From Adineta vaga (taxonomy: Eukaryota > Rotifera), in assembly GCA_021613535.1 (NCBI GenBank), contig CP075497.1, positions 12,772,001 to 12,836,000 on the forward strand: a stretch of 64,000 bases of DNA, given 5' to 3'. A program made the translations under genes and the position numbers. The number at the start of each line of letters is the position of its first letter. Position 1 is the first letter of the stretch. The notes below the pieces were generated by a model that was not told the origin of the DNA, did no database searches, and was given only the letters and a program-made list of their open reading frames with translations. This document shows, piece after piece, positions 36,343 through 46,087 of this stretch.

Positions 36343-36954
36343 TTAAAGACAATAAACATGTTGATTGGATGTTGATTGACGCTGACATGTTGTTCCTTGT
36401 TCACAGATATCTGTTATTATCCATTCATCTATATAATAAGAAACTTGTATTAGAAAAAACATCGATATTTTTATTTTGTTTAACAAACCTTTAGTACAAG
36501 TTATAAATCCCATATTTCCAACACATTTCTGTTTACCATTATTAAACTTTTTACAAGGTTCGTAGGAAGCTTCACCGAGTTGATAAATGAATTCTGGCGT
36601 AATACATAAAGTTTTGTTTAAACTTTCTGAAAATGTACAATCGCTATTTTCACTTGAAGAAAAATAAATTATAAAAACAAAAATAAAGTTGAAATTAATT
36701 TTTTCTTACCCGCTTCGTTTTCTTCGAGATATACATAAAGATCGAACAGATTTTTTCATCACTTGATCACCTACAGAACAATATTTCGTTCCATGTTCTC
36801 CGATTGCTATACAACCAGATCTTCTCGTTTTTATAACATTATTTAAAACATTAGCTTCACAATTTTTTACAGTAGGAACTGTTGATAATGATTTCATTTG
36901 TAGAAATATCAAAAGTAAACCGAATATAACCATTTTATAGATCGTATTTATCAT
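36343..36954 (-). CDS. small secreted Cys-rich protein B, three exons
   Basis: Exons 36954-36710, 36652-36489 and 36428-36343 join in phase to 164 residues. It shares the plan of the facing gene: signal peptide (MVIFGLLLIFLQMKSLSTV region), Cys module, basic site (SRRKRSG) at the first junction, then CTFSESLNKTLCITPEFIYQ, LGEASYEPCKKFNNGKQKC and ICEQGTTC. Protein identity with its paralogue is low outside the Cys, IYQLG and GTTC positions, while the DNA upstream of both genes is nearly the same. Function unknown. Confidence 0.7.
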
Positions 36955-37204
36955 TTCTTCCAGCTTCTTTGTATATAAAGATCTTAAAACAAGGACAAAT
37001 TGATCGTAATCTTTAATTTACTCCTTATTTCATCTAAACTCTTATACTATTCGATCCTACTTCGATTTCAGTCTCAAATTCACACTCATATCTCAATGTA
37101 TCTGATAATAAGAGATTATAATTAATTTCAAAATAAATACACTTACTTATTCTATTATAGTAAAATAAAAGATGTATTTGCACTCACATATAAAAATATT
37201 CTAT

Positions 37205-37385
37205 TGAGTAAAATATATATATTTATTACTCATTTATAAATAAGATATAAATATCTATTCTACGTGAGCAAAATAACGCACTTTCTTTGATAAACAAAAC
37301 ATTACCTTTGTTTTACTCATTGTTCGTTGTATCGATTGAAAAATATAAAAGATTAACAGACGTCATTATTGTCAAAAAGGTATTT
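37205..37385 (-). promoter_or_regulatory. conserved upstream block of secreted-protein gene B
   Basis: Reverse-complement copy of the block at 35220-35395, at a similar distance from its gene. Both contain a perfect 17-bp CGTAGAATAGATATTTA core and the TGAGTAAAA / GAACAATGAGTAAAA phrase. Confidence 0.6.
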
Positions 37386-37704
37386 TAGTTATACTCTTTC
37401 ATCTTCAAAAGAAAACAATTTCTTCTAATTTTTTACGAGAATCCACATCGAGAAGAAATTCAAATCTTAACCAGTTTTAAATCAACTTCTGTTTCTGATT
37501 TCTATTTTCTTCATCAGAAATTTAGCTCTCGGTGGAAATCATTTTTTATTCAATTCGAATGCGAAATAGTGACACATTGATATCAGCAATCGACTTTATA
37601 GGAAAATATGAAAATTGTTCTTTAAAACCATCTGATAATTGATCACCATTCATATAATTAATCGTAATCATTATTAAAGAATGGAAAATGAAAAATGCAA
37701 GATT

Positions 37705-37752
37705 GAAGATGGATGAGTATTGAGAGAAGATAGACACCTACACCCACCCTCA
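37705..37752. repeat. G-rich intergenic inverted repeat, copy 5 (C-rich arm dominant)
   Basis: CACCTACACCCACCCTCAAG is the clear arm; the opposing arm (GATGGATGAGTATTGAG) is weak. It lies just downstream of the GH9-like gene. Confidence 0.45.
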
Positions 37753-37815
37753 AGAACTATGATTGAAAGAAATCTTTTGATTTTATTTATTTTATTGATT
37801 AACAAAAGTTGATTA

Positions 37816-39766
37816 TTATTTTTCAACCTTAATTTGATAATGAAGTAAACCAGCAACAGCTGATTGAAAACCAGCATTGTTTTCCACACTAACGATATTT
37901 TTACCACTAGTTTCAGTACGGTCATCTTTATAATCCCAATCATCGAAAGACGATCCACTAACTAAAGCACCCACTAGTAAATAAGGATTTGGATTTGGAT
38001 TATAATATGCTAATTGATTACATGTTGCTGGTAGAGCAGGACATGAACTGTAAAAGACATCAGAGAATATTATCGTATTAGAAAAATATGTTGTTATAAT
38101 TACCTTGCTTGATCAGTAGGTCGTCGAGGATAATTTTGACCAACTCCAACAACAAATGATCGACCAGAATCACCTAATATATAACCGATTTGACGATTAG
38201 TGAAATTAAAATAATTATCCCTATTAACACCAATAGCTCCGGCCTTACAAATAAATATTTTTCTAATCTCTAATTAATTCAAAGAAGTTAGTTCTTTACT
38301 TGTAAAACAACAAAAGCCATATCAACAGTACTTTTCAATGCATTATTACCATTGAAATAAGCAAGGCCTGTGCTTGTTTTACTTGATACACGTAAAATAT
38401 GATCACACGAGCGTTGAACACTTTCACGATATTTTTCTTCGGTGGTAATTTTAGCCATAAGAACTTGAATTTCAACCCTTCTAATATATTGCTGATAAAT
38501 ATTGGATGGAGATTCCTCAGTTATATGTTCAGTATAATATTTTTTAGCATTTAATAGATAATTTTGTTCACGTGTGGCATAAAAAAGCCACATACTAGCC
38601 CATGTCAATGCATATCCTCCATCACTAGATGTAAAGATTAGGTGCCCGCTAGCACAACTCGTTGCATATATATATAATTGTTTAGCATGTCTGATTAATT
38701 TTGACTCATATACATGATCAGATAAACGAAAAACAATCGAAGCAGCAGCTAAAGTAGCAGCGACTTCACCAGGTACAAAAACACTACAATTTTTAATATT
38801 TAGTTTTAATGTTGGCCGTGGTTGTGATGAATCTTCTGGTCTAGACCATCTGTCACTCGTGCTCCCATATGAATATACATCACCAACATATTCATAAAGC
38901 TCATAGTCTTCAACATGTGCCTATAATAAATATAAGAAAAATATTCTTTCTATAGACGATGTATTTTATTCATACCTTCATTAAATAATCAGTTGACCAA
39001 CGAATAGCATCACGAACATATTCTAATTGACCTGCTTTAACATATGCATCTTCATAATCAATTACACCCCATGCTAATGTCGATGTGAATACAGCCATTT
39101 GAGAACTAATTTTGTAGAAATTACTATCCTGAGCAAAATAACCACCAGTTAAATCTTCTCCATTTTTTCCACGATCGTTTAACATCGAATCGCCTCGCCA
39201 ACTAATACGTTTATTAGATGGAAGTCGACCAGATCGTTGTGATTCATAGAAAAGAAGTGAAGCATAAAGTACTGCTCCATAATCATATGTGCCTTTATAC
39301 GTTGATATATTGACGGATTTCGATGGAAATATCGATGAAGGAGAAACAATAATTAAACTAAGATTAACTGGTTGCCCATCAAACGATGCAGTAATTAGAT
39401 TGATTGGTTTAACACCACCATTGGCGACAAATTCAAAGTAATAGGTAGTATTTATTTTGGGAGAATCATCCCACATATAACGACAATATACAAATGTTTG
39501 ATTATTAACATTTTTCGTTAAATTACCGGATGATGTCTATGAATATATATATAAATAATAATTAAAGTATGAATATAAATAGATTAGTAACATACTTGAA
39601 TATTTACTGTCGCATTAAATCCAATTTCAAGTTCCCATAGTTTATGGTCACCTTCAACTGGAATTAATAAAGTTCCTTGAAATCCATCTGGCCATTCTTT
39701 TCCTACTCGTAGAAGACATTCATACAAACCGATAAGAAATGTAATGTAAATTATAAGAAATCTCAT
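37816..39766 (-). CDS. GH9-like protein with N-terminal CBM2-like domain, catalytic residues replaced
   Basis: Exons 39766-39596, 39536-38976, 38920-38300, 38243-38104 and 38047-37816 join in phase to 574 residues. After a signal peptide (MRFLIIYITFLIGLYECLL) comes a CBM2-like domain (KLWELEIGFNATVNIQ ... FEFVANGGVKP). The GH9 fold then shows YDYGAVLYASLLFYESQRSG, RISWRGDSMLNDRG, YILGDSGRSFVVGVGQNYPR and a YNAGF-like end (NNAGFQSAVAGLL). Where active GH9 enzymes have DAGD, this protein has GGYFAQDSN (residues 188-196). Where they have NEV before YNAGF, it has NIV, so the acid Glu is Ile. It is probably a secreted cellulose or glucan binder rather than an endoglucanase. Confidence 0.75.
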
Positions 39767-39845
39767 TTCTATTGTAATACGTGAAAGTTTATAAAGTTAA
39801 GAAGAGGAAAACACAGATTATTTATAGAGCAGATTAACAAAAAGA

Positions 39846-39994
39846 AGAGAAGATTTTATTCATCTATGTTATTATTAGACGGACAAGAACAAGGTTCACT
39901 GGTCTGATTTCACGTGTAGAAGAGAAACTTTATTCAGCTATGTTATTGCTAGACGGACAAGAAAAAGATCAACTAGTTTGATTTCATATGTAGA
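39846..39994. repeat. 75-bp tandem duplication
   Basis: 39846-39920 and 39921-39994 are about 80% identical (shared ATGTTATT, GCTAGACGGACAAGAA and TGATTTCA). It lies in the upstream region of the GH9-like gene. No coding role is evident. Confidence 0.6.
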
Positions 39995-40049
39995 ACAGAT
40001 AAATGATGGAAGATTAATATTGCAAAGGGAAATTTTCAAACGATTTATT

Positions 40050-40103
40050 GAGGATGCAGGTGATGGTGTGTGTTTTTCTGTTATATTCAGACTCACACCG
40101 ACG
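40050..40103. repeat. G-rich intergenic inverted repeat, copy 6
   Basis: GAGGATGCAGGTGATGGTGT and ACTCACACCGACGAG with a pyrimidine-rich loop. It lies in the divergent gap between the GH9-like gene and the alpha/beta hydrolase. Confidence 0.5.
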
Positions 40104-40639
40104 AGTTAATCAAAACTCGATATAAATGAATAAAGAATCTTTTTTTCTGGGCTTTGAAATGAAGTCATTTGAAATCTGTCTTATTGAGTTATCGAACATA
40201 GATAAAATTACTATAAGTATATGAGATAGTTCTCTACAATCTCGGAAAAGTTTATTCTATTGAATCAATGCTGAAGAGTAGAAATATTCTGAAGTGACCA
40301 ACCTAGTTATTTTCTTTCATAAACTTTATTTTGTAAGATTGAAAAACTAATTTTCGATAATGAAGAAAAAAAATCATTGAAATATTTATTTATTTCGAAT
40401 AGGAAAAAGAAAAATACTATTTTGTCTGTATATCCTAATATAGACACATCGATGACATTTATCTTTTTTATTATCTCGAAGAAAATATAAGCCATATATC
40501 TGAGTGTCGCACGATAAATATTTTCTTCTCTTCTAATATATCCATTGCGATTATTTCTAGGATACAAGAAACGACCAACAACATTGTATTTTTATCAATA
40601 AAGATAAAAGTAATAAAAGAAAAAAGTATTCAAATTCAA
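40104..40639. other. gene-free DNA
   Basis: AT-rich upstream region of the hydrolase; a minus-strand frame at 40307-40567 has no supporting context. Confidence 0.35.
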
Positions 40640-41602
40640 ATGATTTATTTATTTCTTTTTACAATATGTTATTTCTTACAAATAATTCAAACTCAAAATA
40701 TAAATATGATCAATTCTAAATCTCTATGGTTAAATCTTCCTTCTACACCATCTCTTCCATCACCGAATCAAGGTCATTCTATTGAAATAAATAATCATCG
40801 TATTTGGTACAATATTTATGGAAGATCAACAAATCCACCAGTACTTTTTCTTCATGGTGGTTTAGCTAATAGTGATTATTGGGCATTACAAATCGAAGAA
40901 TTACAATCTGAATATCAATGTATTGTTATGGATTCGCGTGGACATGGAAGAAGTTCAGGCTTATTATCAACAGAAAATCTTTCATATGATTTAATGACAT
41001 CGGATGTAATTGCTTTATTAGATCATCTTCATTTTGATAAAGTTCATTTGATTGGTTGGAGTGATGGAGCGAATATTGGTCTTAATTTAGCAATGAATTT
41101 TCCTCAAAGATTATTTTCATTATTTTCATTTGGTGCAAATTATAAATCAGGTGAAAGTGATACACCGATTCCACCCTTGTTTTTGACTTATCTTCAAAGA
41201 GTAGAAATTGAATATAAAAAAACTCATTCAGATGAAGAATATCAAATTCTATTTGGAACTTTATTAAAAATGTGGGCAAGTTCGAATTTAACTAAAAATG
41301 ATTTTGATAGAATTCCTTTTGATTTACCAATTTGGATTGTTTGTGGTGATCATGATGAAGTTATTCCTCGAGAACAAACTGATACAATGTTTAAATGGAT
41401 TATTCAATCAGGTCAATTAATTTTACCTCGAACAAGTCATTTTGCATTTTTACAAGATCCACAAATGTTTAATTTAATACTTAAACAATTTTTAAATGAA
41501 AATACAAATTCTTCAACGAATTTATTAAATTGTTCAAATTTTTTAAATCATTCATTGAATGCTTTTATTTTCATATTTATCCTTCGATTGTTATTTCAAT
41601 AA
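40640..41602 (+). CDS. secreted or membrane-anchored alpha/beta hydrolase
   Basis: A 320-residue intronless protein. It has a signal peptide (MIYLFLFTICYFLQIIQTQ) and an MhpC-like alpha/beta hydrolase fold. The oxyanion loop is FLHGG (72-74), the nucleophile elbow GWSDG puts Ser at 141, the acid is in VCGDHDEVIP (D237/D239) and the base is H267 in RTSHFAFL. DSRGHGRSSG is the usual loop before the lid. The C-terminus ends in a hydrophobic stretch (NAFIFIFILRLLFQ), suggesting a GPI or tail anchor. It is likely an esterase or related hydrolase acting outside the cell or in the secretory path. The lack of introns and bacterial-like core fit horizontal acquisition, but this is not proven. Confidence 0.8.
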   Translation: MIYLFLFTICYFLQIIQTQNINMINSKSLWLNLPSTPSLPSPNQGHSIEINNHRIWYNIYGRSTNPPVLFLHGGLANSDYWALQIEELQSEYQCIVMDSRGHGRSSGLLSTENLSYDLMTSDVIALLDHLHFDKVHLIGWSDGANIGLNLAMNFPQRLFSLFSFGANYKSGESDTPIPPLFLTYLQRVEIEYKKTHSDEEYQILFGTLLKMWASSNLTKNDFDRIPFDLPIWIVCGDHDEVIPREQTDTMFKWIIQSGQLILPRTSHFAFLQDPQMFNLILKQFLNENTNSSTNLLNCSNFLNHSLNAFIFIFILRLLFQ

Positions 41603-41771
41603 AACTATCAAAAATGAAAGAAAAATAAATTGAATATTTTCGTCGAAATTTATTTTTCGGAGATAAAAATTGAAAGAAAAATCGGTTAGTATTCATATTG
41701 TCAAAAGAAATTTTATTGTTAAGGAAAAGTTAAAAATATGTTTATTTTCTAGGGCGAATATTGTCATTGAT

Positions 41772-42793
41772 TCAGTGGGTTTTATTAGTTAAAGATGATT
41801 GTCCATAATCGACTGATTGTGGTTTTGTTTGTTGACCTTGGGAAATTGTTGATGATTTTACAGAACGTGATCGAATTGAAAATTTATTTTCACTTTGTCT
41901 TGTTGAATTACTTGATTGAATTGAACTATTTCGTTCTTGAGATCGACATCTTTCAGTGGATTTTTTATTTGAACCTTTATTAAAAAATGAAAATTTCATT
42001 TGTTTACAGAATATATTATCGAATTACTTAATGAAGCACGAGAACGTTGAGATTGACCGATATTTGGTAATTTGTTATTTTCTGTTTGAAAAGGAACTTC
42101 AACAACAAGAACATTATCTAAAGTTATATGAGAATTCATCTTTGTAATATCTAAATCAAGAAATCAATCAATAGAAAAGAGAATTTAAATTAAAAGAACA
42201 GTTTTACCCGCTTGTTTAGGTAAATCATAACTTTTTTTAAATTGTCGTATATAAAAATCTCCATCATCTTGTCGATCTTCTTGATTTGCTTCGACCACAA
42301 CTTTTCCACCATCAATTTTCGTTTTAATTGTCTCACGATCAAATCCATTGACACTCAAATGAATACAAAATTTATCCGAATTTGCCACTTTGGTTGTTGA
42401 TTTCGTACTTTTCTTTGTATTATTCGTTGTCGCTGATTTCACCGATCCAGCTTTTGATTGTGCAGGTTTAACACTTTTGTCATTACTATTTGATGCAACT
42501 GATATCACCGATCCAACTTTGGATTGTGTTGATTTAACATTATTATCATTATTATTATTTGATGCAGCTGATATCGCCGACTCAACTTTTGATTGTGCTG
42601 TTTTAACACTTTTGTCATTATTATTTGTTGCAGTTTTTTCTGTTTCCGGTGTCGTCGACTTACATTGTAAGATATTTGTTTGAAAACAAATCTTTTGTGG
42701 AATTATATTAATACAATCGAATGGATCAAAGAAATCAAGTTTAATACAAGGATTGTCACAAATTGAATAAGCAACAATTTGACATAGAGCCAT
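41772..42793 (-). CDS. small heat-shock protein (alpha-crystallin domain) with repeat linker
   Basis: Exons 42793-42208, 42150-42028 and 41974-41772 join in phase to 303 residues. The alpha-crystallin domain begins at KFCIHLSVNGFDRETIKTKI and includes GGKVVVEANQ and FYIRQFKKSYDLPKQA; its last strands are in exon 2 (VLVVEVPF). Before it lies a linker with three copies of a 22-23-residue unit of the type NNNDKSVKTAQSKVESAISA. After it lies a Ser/Arg/Gln-rich tail (STERCRSQERNSSIQSSNS). sHSPs hold unfolded proteins during stress, which matters in desiccation-tolerant bdelloids. The first 40 residues are short of the usual hydrophobic N-arm motifs. Confidence 0.8.
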
Positions 42794-43617
42794 GATGATC
42801 TTGTGGTTTGAAAAACAAATGTTGTCGATGAAATGTTTTGTTTAGATACAAAGAACACATATTTATATATGTGGTCTCTTCATTTACGTCAAAAGTTAAT
42901 GAAGTGTAACTTTTTATTTCAAAAGTTATCAAATATTGATTTTGATTGTTTGTGTATATCATGCTTTGTTTTTTCTTTTTTGTTGAAAATGTAAACGACG
43001 AGAACGAATATAGTGGAAATTCAAGAAAAATAAATTAGTTTTTTTTTTCATTTAACAAATGTTTCATTAATATCGCGCTTCATTATCGACACCGCAGATT
43101 TTTATGAAAATGAGGTTTTTTTAAAAAAAAACAAAGATGGAAAGAAATATGAGAATAGATGATATTAGTTAACATTTTTTACATCTACGGTCTAATATTG
43201 ATTGAACCCTCGAACATGTTTACACTTTGCATAGAATATTTTGAAAAAACAATTTCAAAGAAGGACAAATTTAATTGAGAAAATAATTATACTCAACATT
43301 TTCAATCTTAGATTACTAAATTCAAAATATTTGTAATGTTTTCGTTTGTTTTTATTGATCAATTGCATTTACATCGTCAAGATTGAAAGTGAAAACAAAA
43401 TTCTTAGGAAAATTGCAGAGATGTAATATGAAGTCGGGGGTATATATGAAGCAAATGAGTAAAATGTTAATCAAAGCAAACTTATTAAATTTTCAGGTAA
43501 AATATTGAGACAAATTACCATATAATTAAAATACTATTCTTTGAGATTCTTATCGATACAACAGATATATTTATTCATCAAAATTATCTACAAAACCAAG
43601 ATCTAACTTTTTATCAT
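42794..43617. other. gene-free upstream DNA of the sHSP gene
   Basis: AT-rich divergent region. I saw no convincing heat-shock element array (nGAAn triplets in alternating orientation), though many isolated GAA and TTC triplets occur. Confidence 0.3.
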
Positions 43618-43677
43618 TAGAGTGTGGGTGAGGGTGAATGTGGATAAGAAAAAGACATTCACCCTCACCCTTAACAC
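43618..43677. repeat. G-rich intergenic inverted repeat, copy 7 (best formed)
   Basis: GTGTGGGTGAGGGTGAATG pairs with CATTCACCCTCACCCTTA across a loop of about 14 bp; the pairing is nearly perfect over 14 bp. It lies between the divergent sHSP and dehydrogenase genes. Confidence 0.7.
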
Positions 43678-44084
43678 AACATACAATGTATCAGCTCGAG
43701 ATTTCAAAAAGCAAGATATTTATTAGATTACGTAGATATCAACAATAAGTAAATCATTAAGTAAACATTCTATTGCAATAGATATATTTTACCTCCAACT
43801 GATTTTTTACTCTTTGATATGGATCATTAATCTTATTTTTATATTTTTATGAAAATAAGTAATACAAACGAAACATATTCATTTTATCTAGCGACAAAAC
43901 GCACATGCTTAATCTGAATTGTATGTTTGTCTTTTTTGCGTTCGTTTTTCTGTGTTTCACATCATTATGAATATTTGTTTTTTTCTTTCTGCGATTGCTT
44001 CATGCATATCATTTTATTCGATTTCATTGATTGATCATTAATTTAAAAGTATTATTTATAGTTGTCTTTTTTTGTTTAAGAATA

Positions 44085-46067
44085 ATGAATGCAGTTATTG
44101 CGAATGGTCCTAAGGATTATCAATTTGTCGATAATAAATCGATACCAATTTTAAAAGATGGAGAAATTTTAGTCAAAGTATTGGCAACGGGAATTTGTAA
44201 GTATTTTTTGTTCGATTTCTTGTTTTTTTTCATGTTCTTCTTTTTGTTGTAGGTGGTTCTGACCTGAAAATGTACGAAGGAACTCCATTTTATTGGGGTG
44301 TTGGTGGACGTGCACGATCAGGAGTTATTCCTGGTCATGAATTTGTTGGTCAAATCGTAGAAATTGATCCACAAATTGCTCTGACTGAATCATTATCAAT
44401 TGGTGATGTAGTTGTTGCTGAACAACTTTTAGTCTGTCGCAATCAATGTTGGTACTGTAAAAATGGTATGGAACATAAATGTGAGAAATTAACTATTTAT
44501 GGTCAAGGTGTTGATGGTAGTATGGCTGAATATATGATCTATCAAAAAGGTTCTTTTCTACATAAAGTTCCTAAGAACATGTCACCCATCTACGCAGTAC
44601 TAGCTGAGCCTTTGGCTGTATCTATACGTGCAATGGATCGAGCTTCATTGAAAGAAACAGATCTGGTAGAATCATATTTATTTTTCTAGACTTTTCATCA
44701 TTGTACTTTAGGTCGTAATATCTGGTTGTGGAACCATTGGATTAGGTGTTGTTGCAGCGATTCATACATACTTTCCTCAAATATCAATGGTTGTTCTCGA
44801 TTATCTTCAATTTAAACTCGATCAAGCTCGATTAATTTCAAAAAATTGTTCGACATTTAATTTATCCGACACTACTGTTGCTTCAATAGTTGATATTGTA
44901 CGTAAAATGTCTGGTGAACGTAAAGGTGCAGACGTCTTTTTCGAATGTTCAGGTTCACCACATTCAATTAAAGTGGGTTTTGATTTTCTTCGTGCTTGTG
45001 GAACTTTTCTTCATGTGGGCATTTGTAAAGAAATCTTAGTTGAAGCTCCATGGAATGTGATTTCAGCTGGAAAAGAATTGAATATAATTGGTACTAATTT
45101 AGGTCGACATGGTTGGTCACGTGCATTCGATATTCTTCAACAATGTGATCTATCTGCCATGATTACTCATCGAATTCCTTTAAACGATTATACCAAAGGA
45201 TTCAATTTACTCAATGTTGGAATTAAAATTGTTCTCGATCCAACTTTACCTTTATCATCTCCTTCTACAATACCAAAATTGCTCGAATCCGCATCAAATG
45301 ATAATCATCAAAGTTTTCCAATTAAAGATAGCGTTGTCTTTATTACACAATCTTCACATGGAATTGGACGTGCAATTGCCATTGCATTTGCTAAACAAGG
45401 TGCAACTGTTATTCTACATGGTACACATCATGATAGTCCCAGTGAATTCAATGAAGGTACAACGATGACGAATTTGAATAAAGAAATAGTAAAAGAAACC
45501 AATAATAATCAAATATCATGTGTATGGGGTCGTTTAACAACAAAAGAAAGTCTTCAAGCTGTTCTTGCACAGATTGAACATCCAGTCGATGTTCTTATTT
45601 GCTGTGATGGAGAAAAGATTCATGTGAATCAATTAAATACTCATACAAATGGTAAATCAAATGAAAATACATGTTTGGCAATTAGCGAAGGTGATGCAAG
45701 ATTGATTTTCGAACAAAACTTTTGGTCAACACAACTTATCTGTCAAGCAATTATTCCACAAATGATTAAAAGACATCGAGGACAAGTTATCCTCATAGGT
45801 TCATCATTAGGAATGATGGAACAAGAAGAATATGCTCTTTATACTGCATCAAAAGCAGCCTTATATCAATATATGCGATATCTAGCTAATGAATCGAACT
45901 CAAACGGTATTAGAATCAATTGTATCGCACCTGGATCAATCTTATCGAAAAAAGACGAAAAAAATATAGATAAAATTACAGATGCAGTAACTTATTTACT
46001 CAATATGAAATTTATTAATGGACAAGTTATTCGAATTGATGCTGGAGAACAAACAAGTTGCTGTTAA
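44085..46067 (+). CDS. fusion of zinc-type alcohol dehydrogenase (MDR) and short-chain dehydrogenase (SDR)
   Basis: Exons 44085-44196, 44253-44665 and 44712-46067 join in phase to 626 residues. The N-terminal half is an MDR enzyme of the sorbitol/threonine-dehydrogenase type: GICGSD (across junction 1) and GHEFVGQ for the catalytic zinc, four Cys in CRNQCWYCKNGMEHKC for the structural zinc, and SGCGTIGLGV for NAD(P). The C-terminal half (from about residue 375) is an SDR: SSHGIGRAIAIAFAKQGATV, catalytic Ser in IGSSLGM, YTASK (Tyr and Lys) and CIAPGSI. All key residues are present in both. Two linked oxidoreductions on one polyol or sugar acid are plausible. A TTTTTTTGTTTAAG acceptor lies 4 bp before the ATG. 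Confidence 0.8.
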
Positions 46068-46087
46068 AAGTTCTATTAAATTGTTCA

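Noticed and set aside
40307-40567. 86-residue minus frame upstream of the hydrolase
   Set aside because: Biased to Ile/Phe/Lys as expected of random AT-rich sequence; no context.
42794-43617. Heat-shock element array upstream of the sHSP gene
   Set aside because: Scattered GAA and TTC triplets occur but not in the alternating, evenly spaced arrangement required.
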